From Desulfobacterales bacterium (lineage in GTDB: Bacteria > Desulfobacterota > Desulfobulbia > Desulfobulbales > BM004): a DNA stretch of 14,700 bases. Positions 14,682-14,700 of this stretch are shown piece by piece (the stretch's first letter is position 1; each line of letters opens with the position of its first letter). A program made the position numbers and the translations under genes. Below the pieces are notes generated by a model. That model did not search any database. It saw nothing but the letters and a program-made list of their open reading frames with translations, and was not told where the DNA came from. The stretch covers positions 1-14,700 of the forward strand of contig JAAXQI010000196.1 in the NCBI GenBank assembly GCA_012974315.1, given 5' to 3'.

Positions 14682-14700
14682 GAAGAATGAAGTTGGGTCC

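Overview
The window holds a forward-strand run of genes from a Gram-negative bacterium. Lipoprotein signal peptides, a LolB-like protein and a tripartite RND efflux set all imply an outer membrane. By eye the base composition is moderate, in the high 40s percent GC. The fused TIGR03960/TIGR03936-type radical SAM protein, the TrpB2-type tryptophan synthase and the abundance of small intergenic palindromes suggest a Desulfobacterota-like (deltaproteobacterial) genome. That placement is an inference and is not proven here.

Region 1 (1-6007) looks like one housekeeping operon: the 3' part of thymidylate kinase (tmk), a large TPR lipoprotein, a LolB-like outer-membrane lipoprotein whose GTG start overlaps the TPR stop codon, and a large radical SAM protein of unknown function. 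A TPR lipoprotein paired with LolB recalls the Pseudomonas LbcA-LolB neighbourhood.

Region 2 (6008-6520) is intergenic. It holds a small hairpin, two REP-like CCCCG...CTTG...CGGGG hairpins, a degenerate tandem array of 7-bp units (CTCANNC), and a promoter with a PsrA-like palindromic operator.

Region 3 (6521-12874) is an efflux operon in the order TetR regulator, outer-membrane factor, periplasmic adaptor, RND pump. The first two junctions between coupled genes are ATGA or GTGA overlaps, apart from a 73-bp gap before the adaptor. The RND pump gene is broken: its reading frame shifts near 10771-10780, and the segment that should encode transmembrane helix 2 is missing. As written, the operon would make a regulator, a channel and an adaptor without an intact pump, unless this is an assembly error.

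Region 4 (12875-13236) is a second repeat-rich intergenic region. It has a second copy of the hairpin from region 2, with one covarying base pair, together with ATTGAAG/CTTCAAT heptad arrays. A 29-bp perfect inverted repeat begins inside the last codons of the RND gene.

Region 5 (13237-14700) holds a TrpB2-type tryptophan synthase beta chain with a good ribosome binding site, followed by a GGGGACAGATTT palindrome and a strong intrinsic terminator.

No tRNA, rRNA, CRISPR array, transposase or integrase gene was seen. The least explained material is the intergenic repeat families that bracket the efflux operon, and the damaged pump gene itself.
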